Source of the DNA: Streptomyces sp. NBC_01283
GTDB lineage: Bacteria > Actinomycetota > Actinomycetes > Streptomycetales > Streptomycetaceae
NCBI RefSeq assembly: GCF_041435335.1
Contig: NZ_CP108430.1
Coordinates: 2,958,501 to 3,022,500 of the forward strand
Direction: 5' to 3'
DNA length: 64,000 nt
The position numbers were made by a program, and so were the translations under genes. This document shows, in pieces, positions 34,161-45,100 of this stretch; position 1 is the stretch's first letter; each line of letters opens with the position of its first letter. A model generated the notes under the pieces. That model did no database searches. It was not told where the DNA came from and saw only the letters and a list, made by a program, of their open reading frames with translations.

Positions 34161-34212
34161 AGGCATCACGGCTGTAGAGGTGTCACGGCTGTGAGGACAT
34201 CACGGCTGTGAG
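34146..34212. repeat. Four tandem copies of a 16-18-bp unit
   Basis: The unit G-N-N-TCACGGCTGT(A/G)GAG is repeated four times from 34146. The first copy contains the last codons and stop of the PucR-type gene, so the repeat grew out of the gene's 3' end. It lies between two convergent genes. Confidence 0.8.
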
Positions 34213-34230
34213 GGCGCGGCTCACCACGCC

Positions 34231-34827
34231 TCACTCCCCTGACGCCCGCGCCATCACCCGCCGCATCCCCTCGGTGAGCTGCTCGGCGGTCGTCGCCGAC
34301 TCCGGGTCGAAGAGCCACTGCACCATCAGGCCGTTGAGCAGCGTCGTGTAGAAGCGGCCTTCCGTCTCCACCAGGTCCTGCGAGATGACGCTCTCCTCGA
34401 TCCCGGTGAACAGCGCGGCGAGCCCGCTGCGCCCTTCCCCCTGCGCCTTGACCAGCAGGTCGCGGACCCCGGCGAGGCGCTCCCCCTGCGTGATGACCTC
34501 GAAGGTCAGCATCCAGATGGAGCGCGACTGGGGGAACCCGCGCAGGATGTTCGCCCAGACCTGCTCGAACCGCTCCAGCGAGCCGTCCCGCGGGCCGTCC
34601 CCCTTCGCCCCGCTCTCCCCGGCCGGAGCCTCGTCGAAGCCGTCGGCCTTCTCGACCAGGGCGACGAACGCCTCCACGAGCAGCGCGTCCTTGGAGCCGT
34701 AGTGGTAGCCGATGGACGCGAGATTCGTCCCCGACTCCTTCACGATGTCGCGGGCCGTCGTACGCACGAAGCCCTTCTCCAGCAGGCAGCGCTTGGCGCC
34801 TTCGAGCAGATCCTCACGGTGTCCCAT
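34231..34827 (-). CDS. TetR-family regulator, likely of the adjacent MFS pump
   Basis: 198 residues. HTH at about 8-55: EGAKRCLLEKGFVRTTARDIV, split here as CLLEKGFVRTTAR and GTNLASIGYHYGSKDALL. The C-terminal part is helical (VRDLLVKAQGEGRSGLAALF, MVQWLFDPESATT). It is divergent from a 14-TM drug exporter, the standard repressor-pump pair. The 97-bp gap contains an inverted repeat ACGAA-N11-TTCGT (34853-34873) and an imperfect one around ACTCGT-ACTAG-ACAAGC (34881-34897). Either could be its operator. Confidence 0.88.
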   Translation of the reverse strand: MGHREDLLEGAKRCLLEKGFVRTTARDIVKESGTNLASIGYHYGSKDALLVEAFVALVEKADGFDEAPAGESGAKGDGPRDGSLERFEQVWANILRGFPQSRSIWMLTFEVITQGERLAGVRDLLVKAQGEGRSGLAALFTGIEESVISQDLVETEGRFYTTLLNGLMVQWLFDPESATTAEQLTEGMRRVMARASGE

Positions 34828-34924
34828 GCGGGCCAGCGTACCCCCGATCCATACGAACGTCCTATACCTTCGTTTTACACACTCGTACTAGACAAGCGTT
34901 TAAGACGTCCGTACAGTCCTCGGC

Positions 34925-36478
34925 ATGACGAACTCGACGCACGATCAAGCGAATTCGGCGGTCCCGGAGCGCGCCGGCCGCAAGGAGTGGACGGCTCTCG
35001 CCGTCCTGATGCTGCCGCTGCTCCTTGTCTCGATGGACGTCTCGGTCCTCTACTTCGCGATCCCGGCGATCAGCGCGGACCTGGAGCCGAGCGGCACCCA
35101 GCAGCTGTGGATCTTCGACATCTACGCCTTCGTGCTCGCCGGGCTGCTGATGACGATGGGCTCCCTCGGCGACCGCATCGGCCGCCGCAAGCTGCTCATG
35201 TTCGGCGCCCTCGCCTTCGGCGCGGCCTCCCTGACCGCCGCCTACGCCAACAGCGCCGAGATGCTCATCGCGGCCCGCGCGGTCCTCGGCATCGGCGGCG
35301 CGACCCTGATGCCGTCCACCATGGCCCTCGTCCGCACGATGTTCCGCGACGCCGGACAGCGCGCGAAGGCGATCGGCATCTGGTCCGGCGTGATGGTCGC
35401 GGGCGTCGCGCTCGGCTCGGTGATGAGCGGCGTCCTCGTCGAGTACTTCTGGTGGGGCTCGGTCTTCCTGGTCAACCTGCCCGCGATGGTGCTGCTCCTG
35501 GTCCTCGCCCCGGTCCTCATCCCCGAGTCCAGGGACCCGCGTCCGGGCCGCTTCGACCTGCTGAGCGTGCCGCTGTCCATGGCCGCCGTGCTGCCCGTCG
35601 TATACGGCCTCAAGGAGTTCGCCGCCGAGGGCTTCGAGCCCGGGTACGCCGTGTCGCTCGCCGTCGGACTCGTCTTCGCCGCCCTCTTCGTCCACCGCCA
35701 GCGCACCGCGGAGTCCCCGCTGATCTCACCGGCGCTGTTCCGGGGCCGCGGCTTCGCCCCCGCCGTCCTCCTGAACCTCATCTCCACGCTGGCGATGATG
35801 GGTTCGGCCTTCTTCACCACGCAGTATCTGCAGTCCGTCCTCGGCAAGAGCGCCCTGGAGGCCGCACTGTGGGCGCTGCTTCCCTCGGTCCTCATCGGCT
35901 TCGCCGCCCCGGTCGCCACGGCCCTGGTGCAGCGGGGGGTCGACCGCGCCCACGTCGTCTCGGCCGGCTTCGCCCTCTCGGCCTGCGGCTACGGTCTGCT
36001 GACCCTGACCGGCACGGACTCGATGTGGACCCTGCTCACCGCGGCCGGTGTCCTCGCCTGCGGTGCCGTGGTCGTCGGCTCGCAGCTCACCGACCTGGCG
36101 CTGGGCTCCGCCCCGGCCGAGAAGGCGGGCTCCGCGTCCTCGCTCCTGGAGACGGGCCAGGAGTTCGGCGGCGCGCTCGGCATGGCGCTGCTCGGCTCCA
36201 TCGGCAACGCGGTCTACCGCGACGAGATCCCGGACACGGCCCCGGCCGAGGCCCACGAGACTCTCGGCGGCGCGCTGGCGGTGGCCCGCGAGATGCCGGA
36301 CAAGGCGGCCTCCGCCCTGATCGACACGGCCAGGGAGGCGTTCACGAGCGGGATGCACGTGGCGGCGTTCAGCGGGGCGGCGATACTTCTGATCGCGGCA
36401 GCCCTGTCGGCGGTGACCCTGCGGAAGATCAAGCCGGCGAAGACAGCGGAGCCCGAGCCGGAGAAGGCCCTGGTCTGA
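34925..36478 (+). CDS. DHA2-type MFS multidrug exporter (14 TM)
   Basis: 517 residues with 14 predicted membrane segments. Family motifs: LLVSMDVSVLYFAIPAI (motif D region), GSLGDRIGRRKLLMFG (motif A, about 80-95), ARAVLGIGGATLMPSTMAL (motif B), and GVALGSVMSGVLVEYFWW (motif C, antiporter signature). It resembles SmvA/QacA-like proton antiporters for quaternary ammonium compounds and dyes; the substrate is not predictable. The divergent TetR gene is its likely repressor. Confidence 0.9.
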   Translation: MTNSTHDQANSAVPERAGRKEWTALAVLMLPLLLVSMDVSVLYFAIPAISADLEPSGTQQLWIFDIYAFVLAGLLMTMGSLGDRIGRRKLLMFGALAFGAASLTAAYANSAEMLIAARAVLGIGGATLMPSTMALVRTMFRDAGQRAKAIGIWSGVMVAGVALGSVMSGVLVEYFWWGSVFLVNLPAMVLLLVLAPVLIPESRDPRPGRFDLLSVPLSMAAVLPVVYGLKEFAAEGFEPGYAVSLAVGLVFAALFVHRQRTAESPLISPALFRGRGFAPAVLLNLISTLAMMGSAFFTTQYLQSVLGKSALEAALWALLPSVLIGFAAPVATALVQRGVDRAHVVSAGFALSACGYGLLTLTGTDSMWTLLTAAGVLACGAVVVGSQLTDLALGSAPAEKAGSASSLLETGQEFGGALGMALLGSIGNAVYRDEIPDTAPAEAHETLGGALAVAREMPDKAASALIDTAREAFTSGMHVAAFSGAAILLIAAALSAVTLRKIKPAKTAEPEPEKALV

Positions 36479-36490
36479 AACGGAAACGGC

Positions 36491-36580
36491 AAACGCCGGA
36501 CGGGCTGGAATCATCCAGCACGTCCGGCGTTTGAGGGTGAACTCGGCGGAGCCGGTGATGAACCGGCAACCGAAGCTACG
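36491..36580. repeat. REP-like intergenic element with a strong hairpin (also a terminator)
   Basis: 12-bp arms 36491-36502 and 36521-36532 plus inner arms 36504-36509 and 36514-36519 form a long stem between the convergent exporter and serA. The 3' part (CGTCCGGCGTTTGAGG...CTCGGCGGAGCCGGTGA) matches the element inside the duplication at 25580-25640, so one dispersed repeat family occurs at both loci. Confidence 0.75.
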
Positions 36581-36586
36581 GAGCAA

Positions 36587-38191
36587 CTAGTCCGTGAGGT
36601 TCACCGCGCGAGCGGACTCCGCACCGATCTCGGCGGCCAGCTCGTTCAGCACCGACTGCGGCACGGTGTCGTCCACCGTCAGGACGGCAAGCGCCTCGCC
36701 ACCCACATCGGCGCGAGCGACCTGCATGCCGCCGATGTTGATGCCCGACTCACCGAGGACGCGGCCGACGGTGCCGACGACACCCGGACGGTCCGCGTAA
36801 CGGAGGACGACCATGTGCTCGGCCAGGGCCAGGTCCACGTCGTACTCGCCGATGGCGACGATCTTCTGGAGGTGCTTGGGCCCGGCCAGCGTGCCGGAGA
36901 CCGAGATCTCCTCGCCGCCGGTCAGCGTGCCGCGCACCGTGACCACGTTGCGGTGGTCCGGGGACTCCGAGCTCGTGGTGAGGCGGACCTCGACGCCACG
37001 CTCCTGGGCGAAGAGAGGCGCGTTCACGTACGACACGGTCTCGTCGACGACGTCCTCGAACACGCCCTTCAGCGCGGACAGTTCGAGCACCTTCACGTCG
37101 TGCTGGGTGATCTCGCCGTACACCTCGACGTCGAGGCGGGCCGCGACCTCGCCCGCGAGGGCGGTGAAGATCCGGCCGAGCTTCTCGGCGAGCGGCAGAC
37201 CGGGACGCACGTCCTCGGCGATGACGCCGCCCTGGACGTTCACCGCGTCCGGGACGAGCTCACCGGCGAGGGCCAGGCGCACCGACTTGGCGACGGAGAC
37301 ACCGGCCTTCTCCTGCGCCTCGTCCGTGGAGGCACCGAGGTGCGGGGTGCAGACGACCTGGTCGAACTGGAAGAGCGGGGAGTCCGTGCAGGGCTCCTTC
37401 GCGTACACGTCCAGACCGGCGCCCGCGACGCGGCCTTCCTTCAGCGCCGAGTACAGCGCCTCCTCGTCGACGATCCCGCCGCGCGCGGCGTTCACGATGC
37501 GGACGGCGGGCTTGACCTTGTGCAGCGCGTCGTCGCCGATCAGACCGACCGTCTCGGGGGTCTTGGGCAGGTGCACGGTGATGAAGTCGGAGACCTCGAG
37601 CAGCTCGTCGAGCGTGAGGACCTTGACGCCCATCTGCGCGGCACGCGCGGGCTGCACGTACGGGTCGTACGCGACGACCTTCATGCCGAAGGCGCTCATG
37701 CGCTGGGCGACCAGCGCGCCGATGCGGCCGAGGCCGACGACACCGAGGGTCTTCTCGGCGAGCTCGACGCCCGTGTACTTGGAGCGCTTCCACTCGCCGG
37801 CCTTCAGGGCCTGGCTGCCCTGGGGGATGTTGCGCGCGGTGGCGATGAGCAGGCCACAGGCGAGCTCGGCTGCGGTGACGATGTTCGAGGTGGGGGCGTT
37901 CACCACCATGACGCCGGCCTTGGTGGCGGCGGAGACGTCCACGTTGTCCAGGCCCACGCCCGCGCGGGCGACGACCTTCAGCTTCTTGGCGGCCGCGATG
38001 GCCTCGGCGTCGACCTTGGTCGCGGAGCGGACCAGAATCGCGTCGACGTCGGCGATGGCGGGCAGCAACTCGGCGCGGTCCGCGCCGTTGCACTGACGGA
38101 TCTCGAAGTCCGGGCCCAAGGCGTCGACAGTGGCGGGCGACAGCTCTTCAGCGATGAGTACGACCGGTTTGCCGTTGGCAGCAGTGCTCAC
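36587..38191 (-). CDS. serA: D-3-phosphoglycerate dehydrogenase (long ACT form)
   Basis: 534 residues from the GTG at 38191, with GAGGA 5 nt upstream. First step of the phosphorylated serine pathway. Seen: the N-terminal substrate domain with VRSATKVDAEA, the Rossmann GVVGLGRIGALVAQR (about 150), NAARGGIVDEEAL (Arg/Glu), and the catalytic His in CTPHLGASTDEAQ. The intervening ASB domain follows (about 320-450), then a C-terminal ACT domain (VVLRYADRPGVVGTVGRVLGE split around the DRPGVVG motif). This is the actinobacterial type with L-serine feedback through ASB/ACT. It is downstream of ilvC on the same strand but separated by a terminator. Confidence 0.95.
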   Translation of the reverse strand: MSTAANGKPVVLIAEELSPATVDALGPDFEIRQCNGADRAELLPAIADVDAILVRSATKVDAEAIAAAKKLKVVARAGVGLDNVDVSAATKAGVMVVNAPTSNIVTAAELACGLLIATARNIPQGSQALKAGEWKRSKYTGVELAEKTLGVVGLGRIGALVAQRMSAFGMKVVAYDPYVQPARAAQMGVKVLTLDELLEVSDFITVHLPKTPETVGLIGDDALHKVKPAVRIVNAARGGIVDEEALYSALKEGRVAGAGLDVYAKEPCTDSPLFQFDQVVCTPHLGASTDEAQEKAGVSVAKSVRLALAGELVPDAVNVQGGVIAEDVRPGLPLAEKLGRIFTALAGEVAARLDVEVYGEITQHDVKVLELSALKGVFEDVVDETVSYVNAPLFAQERGVEVRLTTSSESPDHRNVVTVRGTLTGGEEISVSGTLAGPKHLQKIVAIGEYDVDLALAEHMVVLRYADRPGVVGTVGRVLGESGINIGGMQVARADVGGEALAVLTVDDTVPQSVLNELAAEIGAESARAVNLTD

Positions 38192-38374
38192 GTGAGTCCT
38201 CACAAGTCCAATGCGGACGGCCGTCCCGACGGCCGCATGCGGTGTCGCTTAGCCGCGTGGAAGACGCACGACGCTGTGGGCCCGACGCGAAAGTTGAATG
38301 CAGTCTAGTGGCGTACCGACGGGTGTCTTACGCCTTGGTGGAAGGATCACTCGTCCGTGGCTGGACGGGGCGGA

Positions 38375-38408
38375 CAACGCCGGAGGGAGATCGCCCCCTC
38401 CGGCGTTG
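38375..38408 (-). terminator. ilvC terminator, 13-bp perfect hairpin
   Basis: Arms 38375-38387 and 38396-38408 are exact reverse complements around an 8-nt loop, 10 nt after the ilvC stop. Confidence 0.85.
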
Positions 38409-38418
38409 CCCGAGTGCC

Positions 38419-39525
<1,107 letters not shown>

Positions 39526-40053
39526 TCAGGCCGAGCGGTCGAGCGCCCGCAGGCTGCGGTCCGTGATGGAGCGGGAGCCGCGGCCGATCGCGATGGTGCC
39601 GGACTGGACGAGCTCCTTGATGCCGAAGGGTTCCAGCATCTTGAGCATGGCCTCCAGCTTGTCGCTGGATCCGGTGGCCTCGATGGTGACCGCCTCGGGT
39701 GAGACGTCCACGGTCTTGGCACGGAACAGCTGGACGATCTCGACGATCTGCGAACGCGTCTCGTTGTCGGCGCGGACCTTGGCGAGGACCAGTTCGCGGC
39801 CGACGGCCGCGGACGGTTCGAGTTCGACGATCTTCAGGACGTTGACGAGCTTGTTGAGCTGCTTGGTGACCTGTTCGAGCGGCAGGTCCTCGACGTTCAC
39901 GACGATGGTGATGCGTGAGATGTCGGGGTGCTCGGTGACGCCCACGGCGAGGGAGTCGATGTTGAAGCCGCGGCGGGAGAACAGGGCGGTGATCCGGGCG
40001 AGGACACCTGGCTTGTTCTCGACCAGGACGGAGAGCGTGTGCTTGGTGGACAT
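39526..40053 (-). CDS. ilvN: Acetolactate synthase small (regulatory) subunit
   Basis: 175 residues. ACT domain at the N-terminus: TLSVLVENKPGVLARITALF (given as LSVLVENKPGVLARI), FNIDSLAVGVTEHPDISRITI. A C-terminal domain follows (VGRELVLAKVRAD, TGSSDKLEAMLKMLEPFGI). It confers valine feedback on IlvB. It lies 29 nt after ilvB and is therefore co-transcribed with it. Length is that of the longer IlvH/IlvN type, not the roughly 95-residue enteric IlvN. Confidence 0.95.
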   Translation of the reverse strand: MSTKHTLSVLVENKPGVLARITALFSRRGFNIDSLAVGVTEHPDISRITIVVNVEDLPLEQVTKQLNKLVNVLKIVELEPSAAVGRELVLAKVRADNETRSQIVEIVQLFRAKTVDVSPEAVTIEATGSSDKLEAMLKMLEPFGIKELVQSGTIAIGRGSRSITDRSLRALDRSA

Positions 40054-40082
40054 GACTCTTGGTCTCTCTTTCGCTCTCGGTC

Positions 40083-41930
40083 TCAGTCGTCTTCGTTGTC
40101 GCCGAAGTCGGGGCGGACCCCGCGGGCGGCCATGACCTCGTCGTTCGAGGTGCCCGCCGCGACCATCGGCCAGACCTGGGCGTCCTCGTGGACGATGAAG
40201 TCGACCACGACGGGGCGGTCGTTGATGGCGTTGGCCTCGGCGATGACCTTGTCGAGGTCCTCGGGGCGCTCACAGCGCAGCGCCACGCAGCCCATCGCCT
40301 CCGACAGCTTCACGAAGTCCGGGACGCGGGTGCCCTTGTTGGGGCCGATGTCCTCGGGACCGCTGTGCAGCACGGTGTTGGAGTAGCGCTGGTTGTAGAA
40401 CAGCGTCTGCCACTGGCGGACCATGCCGAGGGCGCCGTTGTTGATGATGGCGACCTTGATCGGGATGTTGTTCAGGGCGCAGGTGGTCAGTTCCTGATTG
40501 GTCATCTGGAAGCAGCCGTCGCCGTCGATCGCCCAGACCGTGCGGTCGGGCCGGCCGGCCTTGGCGCCCATCGCGGCCGGGACCGCGTACCCCATCGTTC
40601 CGGCGCCGCCGGAGTTGAGCCAGGTGGCGGGCTTCTCGTAGTCGATGAAGTGGGCGGCCCACATCTGGTGCTGGCCGACGCCCGCCGCGAAGATCGTGCC
40701 CTCCGGGGCGAGCTTGCCGACGCGCTCGATGACGTGCTGCGGGGAGAGCGAACCGTCCTCGGGCTGGGTGTAGCCCAGGGGGTAGGTGTCGCGCCAGCGG
40801 TTGAGGTCGGCCCACCAGGCGGTGTAGTCGCCCCGCACGCCGGCGGTGTGCTCCGCCTGGACCGCCTGGATCAGGTCGGCGATGACCTCGCGGGCGTCTC
40901 CGACGATCGGCACGTCGGCGGCGCGGTTCTTGCCGATCTCGGCCGGGTCGATGTCGGCGTGGACGATCTTCGCGAAGGGCGCGAAGCTGTCCAGTTTGCC
41001 GGTGACGCGGTCGTCGAAGCGGGCTCCGAGGGCGACGATCAGGTCGGCCTTCTGCAGCGCGGTGACGGCGGTGACCGCTCCGTGCATGCCCGGCATCCCC
41101 ACGTGCAGCTCGTGACTGTCGGGGAATGCGCCGAGCGCCATCAGTGTGGTGGTGACGGGCGCTCCGGTGAGTTCTGCCAGGACCTTCAGCTCGGCGGTGG
41201 CCTGGGCCTTGATGACGCCGCCGCCGACGTAGAGGACGGGCCGCTTGGCGGCGGTGATCAGCTTGGCGGCCTCGCGGATCTGCTTGGCGTGCGGCTTGGT
41301 CACCGGGCGGTAGCCGGGCAGGTCCTGGGTGGGCGGCCACTGGAAGGTGGTCTGCGCCTGGAGGGCGTCCTTGGCGATGTCCACCAGGACCGGTCCGGGG
41401 CGGCCCGTGGAGGCGATGTGGAAGGCCTCCGCGATCGTCGCCGGGATGTCCTCCGCCTTGGTGACCAGGAAGTTGTGCTTGGTGATCGGCATCGTGATGC
41501 CGACGATGTCCGCCTCCTGGAAGGCGTCCGTGCCGATGGCCTTGGAGGCCACCTGGCCGGTGATCGCGACCAGGGGCACGGAGTCCATGTGGGCGTCGGC
41601 GATCGGGGTGACGAGGTTCGTGGCACCGGGGCCGCTCGTCGCCATGCACACCCCGACCTTGCCGGTGGCCTGCGCGTATCCGGTGGCCGCGTGGCCTGCG
41701 CCCTGCTCGTGCCGGACCAGGACGTGACGGACGCGGGTGGAGTCCATCATCGGGTCGTACGCGGGAAGGATGGCACCGCCGGGAATGCCGAATACCGTGT
41801 CGGCCCCGACTTCCTCGAGAGAACGAATGAGGGACTTCGCGCCCGTGACGTGCTCGACGGGCGTCGACTGCTGTCCTGAGGATCGGGGCCGCGGCTGCGG
41901 ATGGTGGGCCCCGGTGGCCTGCTCGGTCAT
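40083..41930 (-). CDS. ilvB: Acetolactate synthase large (catalytic) subunit
   Basis: 615 residues from the ATG at 41930 (GAGAAGAG about 7 nt upstream); an ATG two codons earlier is too close to that site. ThDP/FAD enzyme joining pyruvate with pyruvate or 2-ketobutyrate. Seen: [13 protein letters not shown], the catalytic Glu in [29 protein letters not shown], the FAD region [15 protein letters not shown], and the ThDP motif [19 protein letters not shown], with metal-binding GDG at about 490. First gene of ilvBNC, preceded by a BCAA leader peptide and terminator (42001-42130). Confidence 0.96.
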   Translation of the reverse strand: MTEQATGAHHPQPRPRSSGQQSTPVEHVTGAKSLIRSLEEVGADTVFGIPGGAILPAYDPMMDSTRVRHVLVRHEQGAGHAATGYAQATGKVGVCMATSGPGATNLVTPIADAHMDSVPLVAITGQVASKAIGTDAFQEADIVGITMPITKHNFLVTKAEDIPATIAEAFHIASTGRPGPVLVDIAKDALQAQTTFQWPPTQDLPGYRPVTKPHAKQIREAAKLITAAKRPVLYVGGGVIKAQATAELKVLAELTGAPVTTTLMALGAFPDSHELHVGMPGMHGAVTAVTALQKADLIVALGARFDDRVTGKLDSFAPFAKIVHADIDPAEIGKNRAADVPIVGDAREVIADLIQAVQAEHTAGVRGDYTAWWADLNRWRDTYPLGYTQPEDGSLSPQHVIERVGKLAPEGTIFAAGVGQHQMWAAHFIDYEKPATWLNSGGAGTMGYAVPAAMGAKAGRPDRTVWAIDGDGCFQMTNQELTTCALNNIPIKVAIINNGALGMVRQWQTLFYNQRYSNTVLHSGPEDIGPNKGTRVPDFVKLSEAMGCVALRCERPEDLDKVIAEANAINDRPVVVDFIVHEDAQVWPMVAAGTSNDEVMAARGVRPDFGDNEDD

Positions 41931-42000
41931 CGGCATTCTCTTCTCGAAGCTGAGGGTTTTTGCGGGGTGTTTGCGGGGGTTTGGCAGGTGCCGGTGCAAC

Positions 42001-42034
42001 AAAAAACCCCTCGTGCCGTGGGGCAAGCGAGGGG
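42001..42034 (-). terminator. ilvB attenuator: intrinsic terminator in the leader
   Basis: On the minus strand CCCCTCG (42034-42028) pairs with CGAGGGG (42013-42007) and is followed by TTTTTTGTTG. It lies between the leader peptide and ilvB, 71 nt before the start. A competing 10-bp pairing exists: AGCGCGTCGG in the leader codons (42102-42093) is exactly complementary to CCGACGCGCT (42044-42035), which abuts the terminator stem. The 3' arm and T-run resemble those of the cimA leader terminator. Confidence 0.85.
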
Positions 42035-42088
42035 AGCGCGTCGGAGCGGGTGCAGGGATTCCGGTGTTCGGACCGGTGAGTCCCAGCT

Positions 42089-42130
42089 TCAGCCGACGCG
42101 CTTTCCAAGTACGAGAATTCGGGTGCGCAT
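42089..42130 (-). CDS. ilvB leader peptide
   Basis: 13 residues, [13 protein letters not shown], from an ATG at 42130. Codons 5-8 are Ile-Leu-Val-Leu (ATT CTC GTA CTT), including codons rare in this genome, directly followed by the attenuator region. A GAGAGGG ribosome binding site lies 5-6 nt upstream. A BCAA-codon leader upstream of ilvB is known in Streptomyces; ribosome stalling on these codons when charged Ile-, Leu- or Val-tRNA is scarce would favour read-through into ilvBNC. Confidence 0.85.
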   Translation of the reverse strand: MRTRILVLGKRVG

Positions 42131-42163
42131 GGCATTGACCCTCTCCCCGGCGCACTATGCCTG

Positions 42164-45100
42164 TCAAGTAGGTGGGACGGGGGTCTCATTATGTGAGCGG
42201 ACGAAAGACTGCACACCTCCCCCGAACGTCACCGGAGGGCCGCCCGCCAGGACGGGCTCCGCGGGCCCGTGCGGCACCGGATACCGACCGAGCGACAGCG
42301 CACGGCGCAGGCGGTACTCGTCGAGCGGTCCGGAGAACGCCATGCCCTGCCCGTGCGTACAGCCCATCGCGCGCAGGGCGATGACCTGCTCCGGCAGGTC
42401 GACGCCGTCGGCCACCGAACGCAGCCCCAGATCGGAGGCGATGCGCAGCAGACCGGAGGTGATCTTGTGCAGCCGCGCGGACTCGACGACGCCCTCGATG
42501 AGACTTCGGTCCAGTTTCAGTACGTCGACGGGGAGCCGCCGCAGCGCGGTGATGGCGGCATAGCCGCTCCCGAAGCCGTCCAGGGCGATGCGTACGCCGA
42601 GTCTGCGCAGGGAGGTCAGCCGGCGCTCCAGGTCGTCCAGGGACACCCGGGGGTCGCTGTCGGCGAGCTCGATGATGAGCGCCCCCGAGGGCAGGCCGTA
42701 CCGGGTGAGGAGCGCCTCGATGGAGCCCAGCGGCATGGAGCGGTCCAGGAGGCGCCGCGCGCTGATGCGGACGGCGACGGGCGTCGCATGGCCCGTACGG
42801 CCGCGCTCGGCGGCCTGCTGGACGGCCTCCTCGATCATCCAGCGCCCGAGCTCGGCGGTGCGGACGCCCTCCTGGGCGTCCGAGGTGTCGGCCACGCGAA
42901 GGAACTCGGCGGGCGTGAAGAGGATGCCCTGCGCCGAGCGCCAGCGCGCCTGGGCGGCGACGGAGGTGATGCGTCCGTCGTCCAGGGAGACCACCGGCTG
43001 GTGGAGCAGCGCGAACTCACCGTCGTGCAGCGCGGTGCGCAGCCGTGTCGCCAGCTCGGCCTTGCGGACGACGTCGGCTTGCATCTGGGGTGCGTACAGC
43101 TCGACGCGGCCCTTTCCCGCGGCCTTGGCGCGGTACATCGCGAGGTCGGCGTTGCGCAGCAGCTCGCCCGCTCCGATGCCCGGTTCGGCGAAGGCCACGC
43201 CGATGGACGCCGCCACGCGCACGTCGTTGCCGTCGATCGCGTAGGGCTGGGAGAGGGTGATTCTGAGACGGTCGGCCAGCTCGTAGATGTGCTGTTCGCG
43301 TGCGGCCTGGTCGCGGGTGCCGTCGCCCACGATGAGCGCGGCGAATTCGTCGCCGCCAAGCCGGGCCGCGCAATCCCCGGACCTGACGGCCTCCTGAAGG
43401 CGGCGGGCCGCCTGGATCAGGAGTTCGTCTCCCGCTTGGTGGCCGATGGTGTCGTTGACCGCCTTGAAGCCGTCCAGGTCGATGAAGAGCACGGCTGTGC
43501 CCCGGTCGGTGACCCGGCGTCCGGTGAGCGCCTGCCCCACCCGGCGGGTGAACAGGGCGCGGTTGGGCAGATCGGTGAGCGGGTCGTGCTCGGCGTTGTG
43601 CTGCAACTGCGCCTGCAGTCTGACCCGTTCGGTGACGTCGCGGCTGTTGAAGATGAGGCCGCCCTGGTGGCGGTTGACCGTCGACTCCACGTTCAGCCAG
43701 TCGCCGTCACCGGACTTGAAGCGGCACTCGATGCGGGTCGTGGGCTCTTCGACGGGGTTCGCGGTGAGGAACCGGCGGACCTCGTGGACCACGCGGCCCA
43801 GGTCCTCGGGGTGCATGAGCGAGGCCAGTTCGGAGCCGACGAGGTCGTCGGCCTCGCGGCCGTAGACCCCGGAGGCGGCCGGGCTGACGTAGTGGAGTAT
43901 GCCGTTCGGAGCGGCGATCATGATGACGTCGCTCGAACCCTGGACCAGGGAGCGGAAGTGGTTCTCCTTCTGGGCCAGTTCCTGGGTGAGGGTGATGTTG
44001 TCCAGGAGCATGATGCCCTGGCGCACGACCAGGGCGAGCACGACCGTGCCCGCGGTGAAGAGCACGACTTGGTCGACGCTGCGACCGCTGAGCACGTTGT
44101 AGAGAATCCCCAACGTGCAGACGGCGGCGGCCAGATACGGCGTGAGCGCGGCCAGCGATCCGGCGATCGGTCGGGTGGCGGCGGTCCGCGCGTCCCTGGG
44201 GGCGGCGTCGTGCTGCACGCGCGCGTGCGGCTGCGCCTCGTCCCCGTGCTTGTGCCAGGGGGCCGCCCAGGGCGCGTACGCGAGGAGCAGTGAGCCGGCG
44301 AACCAGCCCGCGTCCAGCATCTGCCCCGAGCGGTAACTGGCGTGCAGCAGGGGCGAGGTGAACATCGCGTCGCACATGACGGTCAGCGCGAGGGCGCCGA
44401 TCGCCGTGTTCACCGCCGTGCGGTTGGCGGATGACCGTCTGAAGTGCAGCGCGAGCACCATGCTGACCAGCGCGATGTCGAGAAGCGGGTAGGCGAGCGA
44501 GAGCGCGGCGTGCGCGACGCTCTGGCCCTCGAACTGTGCCGTGTGCGCGAGCGCGAGGCTCCAGGAGAGCGTGAGCAGAGAGCCGCCGATGAGCCATGCG
44601 TCGAGCGAGAGGCAGACCCAACCGGCCCTGGTCACCGGGCGCTTGGCGAGCACGAGCAGGCCGATGATGGCGGGCGGCGCGAAGCAGAGGAAGAACAGGT
44701 CCGCGAGGCCCGGGCTGGGCACCGGCTCCTCGAGCACGACCTCGTACCAGCCCCATACGCCGTTGCCCAGGGCCGCCATCGCGGACGAGAGCGCGAACAG
44801 GAGCCATGCGGGTCGAAAGCGGCTGCGACGGGTGCGTGAGTAGCGGAAACAGGAGACCGCGGCGGTCGCCGCCGCGATGCTCAGACCGAAGTCGCCCATG
44901 ATCAGGGCGGCCCGGGACGATCCCCAGCCGAGCGCGGCCCCGGTGGCATATCCGCCGCAGACCACGAGGAGCGCGATCTGCGAGACCATGCCCGCGCCGC
45001 CGCCGGAGACGGGGCGCCGGGTCAGGGGTGCTCGTGGAGGCATCGGCGCCGTCAGACCTCCGCCGCCCTCCAGGGCGGTGGCGGGTGACGGGCGGGTGCT

